Source: Rhodocyclales bacterium GT-UBC (GTDB lineage Bacteria; Pseudomonadota; Gammaproteobacteria; Burkholderiales; Rhodocyclaceae). Taken from it: DNA of 64,000 nt. The first letter of the stretch is position 1. Every line of letters starts with the position of its first letter. A model generated the notes under the pieces. It saw nothing but the letters and a program-made list of their open reading frames with translations, had not been told where the DNA came from and searched no databases. Below are positions 9,292 to 17,967 of this stretch, piece after piece. The stretch lies in assembly GCA_003583745.1 (NCBI GenBank), contig QXPY01000001.1, positions 432,780 through 496,779 of the forward strand. The letters run 5' to 3'. Both the position numbers and the translations under genes were made by a program.

Positions 9292-10278
9292 TCACTTGCC
9301 CCGGGTTTGAGCGAACTTGCCTGCCAGGCCACGCAGCAGGCCCATCAGGCCGTCGCGTGCGAAGAGCACGGTCAGGATCAGTGCCGCGCCCATCCAGAAC
9401 TGCCAGTACTGGGGATTGAGATCGGACAGGAAGTGATGCACCGTCATGAAGACCATCGTCCCCAGCACGGCGCCGTACAGGCAACCACTGCCGCCGAGGA
9501 CGAGAATCAGCAGGATCTCGGCCGAGCGGCTGAAGGAGAAGACATCAACCGAGACGAATTGCGTCGTCTGGCAGAGCAAGGCCCCGGCGATACCGGCGTA
9601 GGCGGCGCTCAGCGTGTAGATGCCGATCAATCGGCGATTGACCGAGGCGCCGAGGGCCGGCATGCGCCCGACATTGAGCTTGATGCCCTTGAGCGACAGG
9701 CCGTAGGGACTATTCACCAGACGCCGGGCCAGCCAGAAGAGCACGAACAAGAGCGCCAGGCTGTACCAGTAAGCCGTCTTGCCCATGAAATCGAAGCTGA
9801 ACTGGCCGAAAATCGGCGTCAATTCGATGCCTTGCAGGCCGTCGAGACCGCCGGTCAGCCAGGAGAGCTTGTTGGCCGCTTCGAACAGCATCATGGCGAC
9901 GCCGAGGGTGACCATCAAGCGGGTCAGGTCGGCACCGCGCAGGACCAGGAAGCTGGTTGCCAGGCCGAGCCCGCCTGCGACCAGGGCGGCGACAGCCAGG
10001 CCGAGCAAGGGGTCGCCCCAGCCGTGCTGCGCCATCATCCCGGCGGCGTAGGCGCCGAGGCCGAAGAAGGCGGTATGGCCGAGCGACACGATGCCCGAAT
10101 AGCCGAGGATCAGATCCAGCGACAGGACGAAGATCGCCGTGATGGCAATTTGCGAAAGCAGCGAAAGGTTTTCCGGAAAAATGAAATAGGCGGCGAGCGG
10201 GATCAGCCAGAACAGGTATTCCGGCCAGGTCCAACGCGACAGGTTGCGCAGCGGCGCAAGATCGATATGGGTTTGCAT
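9292..10278 (-). CDS. livM: Liv-type ABC transporter permease
   Basis: 328-residue inner-membrane permease with about 8-9 hydrophobic segments and the conserved LivM cytoplasmic loop GYSGIVSLGHTAFFGLGAYA. It pairs with LivH to form the translocation channel. It lies 12 bp downstream of livH on the same strand. Confidence 0.93.
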   Translation of the reverse strand: MQTHIDLAPLRNLSRWTWPEYLFWLIPLAAYFIFPENLSLLSQIAITAIFVLSLDLILGYSGIVSLGHTAFFGLGAYAAGMMAQHGWGDPLLGLAVAALVAGGLGLATSFLVLRGADLTRLMVTLGVAMMLFEAANKLSWLTGGLDGLQGIELTPIFGQFSFDFMGKTAYWYSLALLFVLFWLARRLVNSPYGLSLKGIKLNVGRMPALGASVNRRLIGIYTLSAAYAGIAGALLCQTTQFVSVDVFSFSRSAEILLILVLGGSGCLYGAVLGTMVFMTVHHFLSDLNPQYWQFWMGAALILTVLFARDGLMGLLRGLAGKFAQTRGK

Positions 10279-10290
10279 GGCATCAAGCCT

Positions 10291-11139
10291 TCAGGTTCGT
10301 GCGAAAAGGCCGCGGGGCCGGACGATCAGCATGACGATCATCACCGCGTAGATGACGAAGGCGCCGGTCTGCGGCATGTAGTACTTGCCGCCGATATCGA
10401 AGATGCCGAGCGCCAGGGAAGCGATCAGCGAGCCCTTGATATTGCCGCTGCCGCCGACCGCGACGACGATCAGGAAATAGACCAGGTACTTGATCGGGAA
10501 ACTCGGGTCGAGGCCGAGCAGTTCGACGCCGAGCGCCCCACCCAGACCGGCCAGGCCGGAGCCCAGCGCGAAGGCCAGGGTGAACACGCGATCGACCGGA
10601 ATGCCGAGACCGCGGGCCGTGCGCGGGTTGTCGACGGCGGCCCGCAACTGGGCGCCGAAGCGGGTGCGGGTGACCATCGCCTGTAAGGCCCAGGCGAGCG
10701 TCGCGCCGATGACGACCAGCAGCAGGCGATAGACGCCGATATCGAGGCCGGGCAGATGCACCTGCCCCTGCAAGTAGTCGGGCAAGGCGAAGGGTTGCTG
10801 CTGGGCGCCGAACAGGAAATGGGCGGTGCTGATCGACATGAAGACGAGACCGATGCAGAACAGCACCTGGTCGAGATGCGAAGCACCGTAAAGACGGCAG
10901 TACAGGGTGCGTTCGAGGATGACCCCGACCACGGCGGCCCCCGCCGCTGCCCCAAGGATGGCGAGCGGGAACGGCAGCCCGAGATTGCCCAGCAGGATGG
11001 CGCAGACATAGCCGCCCAGCATGGCGAAAGCGCCATGTGCCAGATTGACGAAATTCATCAGCCCGAGGGTGACCGAAAGGCCGACGCTAATCAGGAAAAG
11101 CAGCATGCCGGCGGCAATGCCATCAAAAAGGATGGTCAT
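10291..11139 (-). CDS. livH: Liv-type ABC transporter permease
   Basis: 282-residue inner-membrane permease with the LivH motif MNFVNLAHGAFAMLGGYV and about 8 hydrophobic segments. It is 75 bp downstream of the substrate-binding protein gene, consistent with a single operon of receptor, two permeases and two ATPases. Confidence 0.93.
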   Translation of the reverse strand: MTILFDGIAAGMLLFLISVGLSVTLGLMNFVNLAHGAFAMLGGYVCAILLGNLGLPFPLAILGAAAGAAVVGVILERTLYCRLYGASHLDQVLFCIGLVFMSISTAHFLFGAQQQPFALPDYLQGQVHLPGLDIGVYRLLLVVIGATLAWALQAMVTRTRFGAQLRAAVDNPRTARGLGIPVDRVFTLAFALGSGLAGLGGALGVELLGLDPSFPIKYLVYFLIVVAVGGSGNIKGSLIASLALGIFDIGGKYYMPQTGAFVIYAVMIVMLIVRPRGLFART

Positions 11140-11214
11140 TCTCTACTCCGAAGGAATCAGGAAACCGCCCCGGCGGGCGAAGCCGCCGGGGAAGCTGGCG
11201 AACGGGCGAAAGAC

Positions 11215-12390
11215 TTACTTGCCCGGATCCTTGAAGTCCGGCATCTGGTCGAACTCGACGTTCTGCAGCTTGCCGCCGACCTTCTCCACCTTGCGGATAT
11301 AAACGGTCTGAACGATGTCGCGGGTAGCCGGATCGATCATCACCGGGCCGCGCGGGCTGACCCACTTCAAGCCCTTGACGGCGTCGATGAATTTTTCGGG
11401 TTCGGCACTCCCACCGGTCTTCTTCAGGCCCTCGTAGATCAGGTGCATGCCGTCGTAGCCGCCCACCGCCATGAAATTGACCCGGTCGTTCGGATACGCC
11501 TTGGCATAGGCTTCGGTGAACGCCTTGTTTTCCGGCGACTTGTGGCCCGGCGCGTAATGGAAGGAGTTGTAGATGCCGATCGCCGCATCGCCGATGGCGT
11601 CGAGCGACTCCTCGTCGGTCAGGTCGCCCGGGCCGATGATCTTGATCCCGGCTTTGCTCAGGCCGCGCTCCTGGAAGCCTTTCATGAAATTGACGGCAAG
11701 ATCGCCGGCCGGCACGAAAATAAAGACGGCGTCCGGCTTGGCTTCCTTGATTTTCTCAAGGTAAGGCGAGAAATCGGTGGTCTTGATCGGCACGCGCACT
11801 TCGCCGATCACCTCGCCACCCGCAGCAGAGAAGGATTTCTTGAACTGGGCTTCGGAATCGTGGCCGGGGCTGTAATCGACGACCAGGGTATAGACCTTGC
11901 GAATGCCGTTCTTGGCGGCCCAGATCGCGATCGGTGCCGTATTCTGGGGCAGCGTGAACGAAGCGCGAACGATGTTGTTCGACTTCGTGGTCAGCATCGA
12001 GGTCGCCGCGTTCATGATCACCATCGGCTTCCTGGCCTCGGTCGCCAGCGGCGCGACGGCAGCGGCCGAGGGGGTCAGGGCAAAGCCGGCAAGGATGTCC
12101 ACCTTTTCCTTGACGACCAATTCCTGCGCCAGGCGCTTGCTGACATCGCCCGCCGTGCCCGGGGCGTCGTCCTTGACGATCAGCTCGATTTTACGACCGG
12201 CGACCGTATCGCCATTGCGGGCAATGTAGAGCTTGGCGCCGTTCATCATTTCCTTGCCATAGGTCGCGAAGGGGCCGCTCATCGGCACGACCATGCCGAT
12301 CTTCAACGGCTCGGCCGCCCCGGCTGACAGCGCGGAAGCGGTTCCGAACAGCGCGATGGCAAGCGATCGACAAATGGAATTTATTTTCAT
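11215..12390 (-). CDS. Periplasmic substrate-binding protein of the Liv-type importer
   Basis: 391-residue type I periplasmic binding protein with a signal peptide (MKINSICRSLAIALFGTASA, cleavage near AGA-AEPLK) and the family opening LKIGMVVPMSGPFATYGKEM. First gene of the importer operon. Related receptors in betaproteobacteria and Rhodopseudomonas often bind aromatic acids or phenylpropenoids rather than branched-chain amino acids, and the ferulate/4-hydroxybenzoate genes about 4 kb away make that likely here. The ligand cannot be read from sequence. The 225 bp upstream should hold the operon promoter. Confidence 0.9.
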   Translation of the reverse strand: MKINSICRSLAIALFGTASALSAGAAEPLKIGMVVPMSGPFATYGKEMMNGAKLYIARNGDTVAGRKIELIVKDDAPGTAGDVSKRLAQELVVKEKVDILAGFALTPSAAAVAPLATEARKPMVIMNAATSMLTTKSNNIVRASFTLPQNTAPIAIWAAKNGIRKVYTLVVDYSPGHDSEAQFKKSFSAAGGEVIGEVRVPIKTTDFSPYLEKIKEAKPDAVFIFVPAGDLAVNFMKGFQERGLSKAGIKIIGPGDLTDEESLDAIGDAAIGIYNSFHYAPGHKSPENKAFTEAYAKAYPNDRVNFMAVGGYDGMHLIYEGLKKTGGSAEPEKFIDAVKGLKWVSPRGPVMIDPATRDIVQTVYIRKVEKVGGKLQNVEFDQMPDFKDPGK

Positions 12391-12615
12391 GGATGTCTCC
12401 TCGTCCTATGGATCTCGTTGATTTGCTGACTATTTCGCAGCGACGCCATAGTGACGAAAGACCCGCCAATCAAACAACACTAAACGGGCACTACTAGATA
12501 TAGCAATCCGGCATACATAGCGTATCGAAAGACCGAAAATGATGGGTAGATACCGCGCCGGGGCCGTCGCTCCCGACCGCTCGCCGCTTTCCCGCAAGAA
12601 CGCGGCGCCGCCTTG

Positions 12616-13128
12616 TTATTGACCTGCCGCTGCCTGACGCAAGCGCATGAACTCGATCAGTTGATCGAGCGCCACGCTCCAGCCCTTCTCGAAGCCCATT
12701 GCCGCATGCTTGTCGCAATCGGCCAGCGTGGCATGGCTAACCCGTGCCTCATAACGGGTAAGTCCCGCTTCGATGGGCATCAGGGCGATCTCGCCAGTGA
12801 ACAGGAAGTCATCCCCGTCGCGATTCGGCGGCAGCGGGCGAAAACCTGGTGCCAGCGCATTCGTCCAGACCAGGCGTCGATTCGGCTCAACCACCAGATA
12901 GCACCCCGAATTGACATGCTCCTGGCCATGCGGCGAGCGCATCACGGTGCGAAAGATCCCGCCCGGCTGTAAATCGATCTCGCACGCAACGGTTTGCCAC
13001 GGCTTGGGACAGAACCAGGGCATCAACAAATCGGGTTGCGTCCAGGCCGCCCACAATGCCTCTGCCGGCAAGGCAACATGGCGGGAAAAAGCCAGGTCAA
13101 GGTTGGGATCATGCTGTGCTCGGCTCAT
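12616..13128 (-). CDS. SRPBCC (AHSA1-type) domain protein
   Basis: 170-residue START/Bet v 1-like fold protein of the activator-of-Hsp90-homologue/polyketide cyclase group. It has the typical pattern VALPAEALWAAWTQPDLLMPWFCP, GGIFRTVM and GFEKGWSVALDQLIEFM. Cytosolic, probably binding a hydrophobic ligand; no function can be assigned. The ATG giving MSRAQHDPN with an AGGAGTAACGCG site is chosen over an upstream start. It appears to be a single-gene unit. Confidence 0.8.
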   Translation of the reverse strand: MSRAQHDPNLDLAFSRHVALPAEALWAAWTQPDLLMPWFCPKPWQTVACEIDLQPGGIFRTVMRSPHGQEHVNSGCYLVVEPNRRLVWTNALAPGFRPLPPNRDGDDFLFTGEIALMPIEAGLTRYEARVSHATLADCDKHAAMGFEKGWSVALDQLIEFMRLRQAAAGQ

Positions 13129-13252
13129 CGCGTTACTCCTTGTCCAGAAATATGGCCCCGCTAGTAGTGACGAACACACCGGCCATAGGTTCCCGAAAGT
13201 CCTAGCGAGGCTGGATTTTACGAAACCCCATAAATAACAATTTACATATCTT

Positions 13253-13280
13253 TGCGATTTTTATCAAATAAAGTAAAATA
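13253..13280 (+). promoter_or_regulatory. Candidate sigma-70 promoter of the response regulator gene
   Basis: TTGCGA, a 16-bp spacer and TAAAAT lie in a sharply AT-rich tract (about 13225-13285) directly upstream of the response regulator start, in otherwise GC-rich DNA. The ATG follows 27 bp after the -10 box with a weak GAGG ribosome site. Confidence 0.45.
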
Positions 13281-13307
13281 GAAGCTCTCTCTTGCCGAGG
13301 CATCGCC

Positions 13308-14525
13308 ATGTCCATCCCAGCTACCATTGCCGCCGATCCGCTAGACGAACTGCCTCAGGAAGCTTCAGCCACCGGGCGGGTATTGGTGGTGGACGACGAT
13401 CGTCTGTCGCGGTCCATTCACCGCACCTTCCTCGCCGCTAAATTCGACGTGACGACCGCCGTCTCCGGCCAGGAGGCCTTGGAGCGCTGCAAGGTACACC
13501 TCCCCGACCTGATCTTGCTCGACGTCGACATGCCGGAAATGGATGGCTATGAAACCTGTCGAAAATTGCGCGAATTCACCGCCATTCCCATCGTCTTCAT
13601 CACCGCCCACACCTCGATGGAAGAGCATCTGCGCGCCTACGACGCAGGTGGCAACAGCTTGTTCACCAAGCCCGTGCATAGCGACATCCTGGTCCGTACC
13701 GTCACCCTGGCCATCGAGCAATATCGCAAGACGGCAACCCTGGCCGACGAAAAACGGGCGCTCGAAAAAATGGCCATGGGCTTCCTCAACAGCGTCAGCC
13801 AAAGCAGCGCCCTGCTTGACTTCACGCGCTCCAGCCTGGCCAGCCAGGAATACGGCGAACTGGCCGAACACCTGCGCCGGGCGGTCCAGCAGCTCGGGCT
13901 GAGCTGCAGCGTCCGCATCAATCACCCGGGTGGGCCGACCGTCGTCACCGATCACGGCGCTCCGACTCCGCTCGAACTGTCGATCTTCGAACATGTCTCG
14001 GAAATCGGCCGGCTGTTCCAGTTCAAGAACCGCTTGGTGATCAACTACGATCGCGCCTCGATCATCGTCTCGAACATGCCCGACGAGAGCGAAGATCCGC
14101 AACGGGCGGGTCTGCTGCGTGACAGCCTGAACATCCTGGCCGAAGCGGCGGAAGTCGTCGCACGGAACATCGACCAGAAGAAGGCGGCTCGCCAAAATAC
14201 CCGGCAAATGCGCACGGCCCTGGTCGGTGCAGAGGAAGCGCTGAATCGACTGGGCGAACAACACCGCCGCATGCTGCACGATGTCCGCCTCTTGCTGCAG
14301 GACCAGGTCGATGAAGTCGAACGGGCTTTTACCTGGCTCAACATCAGCCAGAACCAGGAAGCAGCGATTGCGGCGACCATGAACCAATCGACTCAGCGCG
14401 TACTGGATCGACTGAGCAATGGCGATGAGTTCGAAACAGGCTATGAGCTCGTTATGGCAAGCCTGCATGCCGGACGCGGCGCCAAGGCGCCGGAGGCGTG
14501 CCCGGCACCGTCGACTACCACCTGA
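13308..14525 (+). CDS. Response regulator with long unassigned C-terminal region
   Basis: 405-residue protein. Residues about 24-140 form a CheY-like receiver domain: acidic pocket VVDDD near residues 28-31, phospho-acceptor Asp72 in LILLDVDMPEMDG, and conserved Lys in LFTKPVHSD. The remaining ~260 residues are a mixed alpha/beta segment and a helical tail (QDQVDEVERAFTWLNISQNQ). I recognise no HTH, GGDEF, EAL, HD-GYP, kinase or methyl-accepting output domain. No histidine kinase is adjacent, so it is an orphan. Function is unknown; protein-protein signalling is more likely than DNA binding. Confidence 0.8.
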   Translation: MSIPATIAADPLDELPQEASATGRVLVVDDDRLSRSIHRTFLAAKFDVTTAVSGQEALERCKVHLPDLILLDVDMPEMDGYETCRKLREFTAIPIVFITAHTSMEEHLRAYDAGGNSLFTKPVHSDILVRTVTLAIEQYRKTATLADEKRALEKMAMGFLNSVSQSSALLDFTRSSLASQEYGELAEHLRRAVQQLGLSCSVRINHPGGPTVVTDHGAPTPLELSIFEHVSEIGRLFQFKNRLVINYDRASIIVSNMPDESEDPQRAGLLRDSLNILAEAAEVVARNIDQKKAARQNTRQMRTALVGAEEALNRLGEQHRRMLHDVRLLLQDQVDEVERAFTWLNISQNQEAAIAATMNQSTQRVLDRLSNGDEFETGYELVMASLHAGRGAKAPEACPAPSTTT

Positions 14526-14664
14526 TTGGCGATCCATCACGAACGGTGACGACAGGCCGCAATCTTTAAGCCACTGCTAAGGCTTTGACGGCAAAATATC
14601 CGGCTTCGGCCGGGCATGCTATCCGGCTCATACTCACGCTCCGGATAACAAGAAGGTCGCCTGC

Positions 14665-15588
14665 ATGGACAAGGTTTGCCCACCCACCTCACTCAGCCGT
14701 TACGCCTGGCTGTCAATTGCCGCCGCAACCGCCACCATCGTACTCAAAGGAGTGGCTTGGTGGATGACTGGATCAGTGGGTCTGCTTTCCGATGCCATCG
14801 AATCCTTCGTCAATCTGGCCGGGGCGATCATGGCGCTGGCCATGCTGACGCTGGCGGCGATGCCGGCCGATGAAAAGCACGCCTTCGGGCACAGCAAGGC
14901 CGAGTATTTCTCCAGTGCTTTCGAAGGCTTCCTGATCCTGATCGCAGCGCTCAGCATCGGCTACACGGCTGTGCTGCGCCTGCTCAATCCGCAACCGCTG
15001 GAAGCCGTCGGCGTCGGCCTGGCGGTATCCGTCCTCGCCTCGATCATCAATCTGCTGACCGCCCGCACGCTGATGGCAGTCGGCCGCAAGCACAACTCGA
15101 TCACCCTCGAAGCCGATGCCCACCACCTGATGACCGATGTCTGGACCTCGGTCGGCGTCATTGCCGGCGTCTGCCTGGTCGCCCTGACCGGCTGGCTGTG
15201 GCTCGACCCGGTGATCGCCATCCTGGTCGCGCTCAATATCGTGTGGACCGGCTGGCAATTGATGCACCGCTCGGCCAGCGGCCTGATGGATGCGGCCATC
15301 CCCACCGAGAAACAGGCGGAAATCGAAAGCCTGCTGGCCGGCTATCGAGCCGAAGGACTGGATTTCCATGCCTTGCGTACCCGCCAGTCGGGCAGCCGCG
15401 CCTTCGTCACGCTGCACGTCCTGGTGCCCGGCGATTGGACGGTCAAGCACGGCCACGACTGGGCCGAGCGAATCGAACTCGATATTGCCGGCCTGCTGCC
15501 CGGCGCCCATGTCACCACCCACCTCGAACCGCTGGGCGATCCGAAATCGATGGCCGACCAGGCCCTGGAGCGCTCTTCACCGGATTGA
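14665..15588 (+). CDS. Cation diffusion facilitator (divalent metal efflux)
   Basis: 307-residue inner-membrane CDF transporter with about six transmembrane segments. Metal-site motifs are [13 protein letters not shown] (first DxxxD-type site) and [14 protein letters not shown] (HxxxD site). A cytoplasmic C-terminal domain ends [28 protein letters not shown]. FieF/ZitB-like proteins export Zn2+ or Fe2+ by proton antiport; the metal here is not determined. Transcribed alone; the next gene is convergent. Confidence 0.9.
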   Translation: MDKVCPPTSLSRYAWLSIAAATATIVLKGVAWWMTGSVGLLSDAIESFVNLAGAIMALAMLTLAAMPADEKHAFGHSKAEYFSSAFEGFLILIAALSIGYTAVLRLLNPQPLEAVGVGLAVSVLASIINLLTARTLMAVGRKHNSITLEADAHHLMTDVWTSVGVIAGVCLVALTGWLWLDPVIAILVALNIVWTGWQLMHRSASGLMDAAIPTEKQAEIESLLAGYRAEGLDFHALRTRQSGSRAFVTLHVLVPGDWTVKHGHDWAERIELDIAGLLPGAHVTTHLEPLGDPKSMADQALERSSPD

Positions 15589-15600
15589 CGGGTACCGCCC

Positions 15601-15618
15601 ACCCCGAGCACGCGGGGT
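15601..15618. terminator. Hairpin between convergent genes, weak terminator candidate
   Basis: ACCCCG-AGCACG-CGGGGT forms a perfect 6-bp GC-rich stem in the 37-bp gap between the CDF gene and the convergent nrtR. No T-tract follows on either strand, so intrinsic termination is uncertain. Confidence 0.35.
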
Positions 15619-15625
15619 GAATCGC

Positions 15626-16303
15626 TCAATTGGCGGCGTTGAGTGCCCGGTCGGTCAGCGACAACTGCTGCCGGAAGCACGTCTTCAGCCGGTAAAGCTG
15701 CGCCGGGCGATGTGCCTTGCCCGTCTCCATGGCGCCTGCCACCGGTTCGAGGATGTCCAGCTCGTCGAGCTTGCGGCGGAAGCTGACCTTGTTGATCGGC
15801 TCGCCGAGTATGGCTTCATACACCTTCTGCAATTGCGGCAAGGTGAAGTTCTCGCCACACAGATATACCGGCAGCGACGAATAGCTGCTTTTGTTGCGCA
15901 CCCGCTGTACCGCCGCCTCGATGATCTGCAGGTGGTCGAAGGGCAAACCCGCGAGCGCCTCGACCGGCCGCAGTTCAACCTCGGGATGCCCGCCGCCGGC
16001 GATCACTGCCTCCGGCACCAGCGCGTAATAGGCCACCGAGATCGACCAGCCGCGCGGGTCGCGGCCGAGTCCGGAAAAGGTCGCCAACTGCTCCAGATAG
16101 GGACTGGCAATACCCGTCTTGTCGCGCAACATCCGTACCGCCGCTGCCTGAGTGTCAGCATCTTCGGCGACACGGATATAGCCGCCGGGAAGCGCCGCCA
16201 CGCCGGCAAACGGGGCGTGGTCGCGTTTGAGCAGCGCGACATGCAGGCAGCTGTCCCGGAGGGTCATCAGGACAACGTCGACGGTACAGATGATGTCGTT
16301 CAA
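15626..16303 (-). CDS. nrtR: NrtR-type Nudix-like transcriptional regulator of NAD metabolism
   Basis: 225-residue protein with an N-terminal Nudix fold (VVLMTLRDSCLHVALLKRD, AALPGGYIR) and a C-terminal winged-helix region (FTLPQLQKVYEAILGEPINK, VSFRRKLDEL). The Nudix box reads RMLRDKTG where active hydrolases have REUxEExG, so the catalytic glutamates are missing. That is the hallmark of NrtR, which senses ADP-ribose/NAD-related ligands instead of hydrolysing them. An NAD biosynthesis operon (pncB, nadE, NMN adenylyltransferase) starts 1.7 kb away, its expected target. Confidence 0.88.
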   Translation of the reverse strand: MNDIICTVDVVLMTLRDSCLHVALLKRDHAPFAGVAALPGGYIRVAEDADTQAAAVRMLRDKTGIASPYLEQLATFSGLGRDPRGWSISVAYYALVPEAVIAGGGHPEVELRPVEALAGLPFDHLQIIEAAVQRVRNKSSYSSLPVYLCGENFTLPQLQKVYEAILGEPINKVSFRRKLDELDILEPVAGAMETGKAHRPAQLYRLKTCFRQQLSLTDRALNAAN

Positions 16304-16487
16304 GGGCTGGCTTTGGCTGGAAAAAGAAACATGTTAGCGCGAAAGAATCGAGGATAGAGCCAAGCCCATTTACCCAGGGCATCGCCGGATGCGCGAAACG
16401 AAAGCCTCAACCTGCCCGGCGGAAAGCTTCCCGGCCCGATAAAGCGACAACACCTCGAAGCGGCAGGCCGGCGCGCAAGTGCCGAGT

Positions 16488-16880
16488 TCAGCGCTGGGTT
16501 GGCGTGCAGATTTCAACCAGCGTGCCGTCCGGACAACGAACGAAGGCAACCAGTTGCCCCCAGGGCGTCCGTTTCGGCGGCGCCAACTCGATGGCGCCGC
16601 AGGCCAGGGCTTGCCGGTGGACGGCCGCCACGTCCTCGACGAACAGACCGATTTCGACACCCAGCGGCCGCGCGCTTTCCTGGCTGGAAACGTAACCTTC
16701 GGGCAGCAGTTCCGCCATCAACGCGTGCGAGGCAAAGGCCAGCGCGGTCGAGCCGGTATCGAGCTCGCCGTAACCCGCCGCCTCGTCGAGGAAACTTGTC
16801 TTCAAACCGAAGGCCCGTTCGAAAAAGTCCAGCGATGCCCTGACGTTATCGACATAGACGATGGTGTATCCGAATTTCAT
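16488..16880 (-). CDS. VOC-family (glyoxalase/bleomycin resistance fold) protein
   Basis: 130-residue vicinal-oxygen-chelate protein: IVYVDNVRASLDFFERAFGL at the N-terminus, VEIGLFVEDVAAVHRQALACG, and a closing WGQLVAFVRCPDGTLVEIC with the metal-ligand Glu. Usual full length for the family. The substrate is unknown. It lies 16 bp downstream of a methyltransferase gene on the same strand, so the two are likely cotranscribed. Confidence 0.87.
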   Translation of the reverse strand: MKFGYTIVYVDNVRASLDFFERAFGLKTSFLDEAAGYGELDTGSTALAFASHALMAELLPEGYVSSQESARPLGVEIGLFVEDVAAVHRQALACGAIELAPPKRTPWGQLVAFVRCPDGTLVEICTPTQR

Positions 16881-16896
16881 GGTCCATTGCTTCCGA

Positions 16897-17643
16897 TCAG
16901 CGTTGCATCAATGCGAACACGCCCCAGCCGAGGTATTCGCGGGTGTAGGTAGCGTAGCGTACGGGTTCGGCGCTCAGCTGGGCGCGGACCTCGCCGGCCA
17001 GTTCGTCGTCAGGGTTGGCCGCCAGCCAGCGGCGCATGGTCAGCCACTTGGCTGCCTCGTAGCGGTCCCAGCCGTCCTGGTCGGCCAGCACCATTTCGAC
17101 CACGTCGTAACCCAGCTCGCCGAAGGAGGCGAGCAGTTGCGGCAGCGTCAGGAAGTCGGCGACCGAACGGGCCAGGCAGCCTTGGGCCACTGCCTCCGTC
17201 GGCGGCAACTGCCGCCAATAGGGCTCACCGATCAGGAATAGGCCACCCGGCCTCAGGCTGCGCGCCAGCAAGGCCAGCGTCCCGGCGACACCGCCTCCGA
17301 TCCAGGTGGCGCCGACACAGGCCGCGACATCGACCGGCGCCTCGGCGACAAAGCCGGCCGCATCGCCATGGATGAAGCGGATGCGATCAGCCACACCGAG
17401 TTCCAGCGCCCGCTGCCGGGCCTGTTCGCTGAACAGCTGGCTCAGATCGACGCCGATGCCGACGACGCCGTGGTCACGCACCCAGGTGCACAGCATTTCG
17501 CCCGAACCGCTCCCCAGATCAAGCACCCGCGCCCCGGCCTCCAGCCTCAAGGCCGCGCCGAGCGTGGCGAGCTTGTCAGGAGTGATCGGGTTGTGAATGC
17601 GGTGGGCGCTTTCGGTGATATTGAAGATGCGAGGAATGTCCAT
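16897..17643 (-). CDS. SAM-dependent class I methyltransferase
   Basis: 248-residue methyltransferase with motif I VLDLGSGSGEMLCTW and the acidic loop GIGVDLSQLFSEQARQRA. The later LARSLRPGGLFLIGEPYW segment is typical of small-molecule methyltransferases (UbiE/arsenite-type fold, no cysteine triad for arsenic). The C-terminal third, including WLAANPDDELAGEV, is family-specific. The substrate is unknown. First gene of a two-gene unit with the VOC protein; the 324 bp upstream also carry the promoter of the divergent NAD operon. Confidence 0.82.
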   Translation of the reverse strand: MDIPRIFNITESAHRIHNPITPDKLATLGAALRLEAGARVLDLGSGSGEMLCTWVRDHGVVGIGVDLSQLFSEQARQRALELGVADRIRFIHGDAAGFVAEAPVDVAACVGATWIGGGVAGTLALLARSLRPGGLFLIGEPYWRQLPPTEAVAQGCLARSVADFLTLPQLLASFGELGYDVVEMVLADQDGWDRYEAAKWLTMRRWLAANPDDELAGEVRAQLSAEPVRYATYTREYLGWGVFALMQR

Positions 17644-17891
17644 GGTGGAGTCCTTTGGCGATGATGGATGACGATGAGCGCAATTTGCGGCCTGTCTCGC
17701 GCAACCTACATCCCGTAGTCCGTACTGCTGAATCCGGCCGACAGCATTGCGCTGTTTAAAGGACGCTCACTTGCGCTGGTTTTGCAATTGGCCAGGATGT
17801 TTGCGTAAGTCCATCAGCATAACAACCCCTGCCGGCGTACGTAATAGCAACACGCGCTGTTGATGCGCTCCATGGCAGCCCGCAATTAATT

Positions 17892-17922
17892 AGTTGCAAC
17901 TTTAAACTAACTAACCTAAAGT
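17892..17922 (+). promoter_or_regulatory. Promoter of the NAD operon overlapping a palindrome (NrtR operator candidate)
   Basis: A perfect 10-bp palindrome AGTTGCAACT (17892-17901) contains a -35-like TTGCAA. After a 17-bp spacer comes TAAAGT as -10 box. The surrounding tract TTAGTT...AACTAA adds a wider dyad. The site is 45 bp upstream of the first NAD gene. Overlap of palindrome and -35 fits a repressor such as the nearby NrtR; the binding is inferred. The rest of the 324-bp gap (17644-17967) shows nothing else I can name. Confidence 0.5.
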
Positions 17923-17967
17923 GCACTCAAGCGCACGTTCCAGCGCTGGTATCCAAGGAGAAAGATC

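Noticed and set aside
9283..12327. Two long plus-strand frames (467 and 523 codons) opposite the Liv operon
   Set aside because: Complement of convincing livG/livM/livH/receptor genes; Gln/Arg/Ala-rich translations typical of antisense frames in GC-rich DNA.
16370..16487. Short minus-strand peptide (VLSLYRAGKLSAGQVEAFVS...) after the VOC gene
   Set aside because: It reads protein-like, and a GTG start is possible, but it has no ribosome site, is under 35 codons, and could be a chance frame or the tail of a lost gene.
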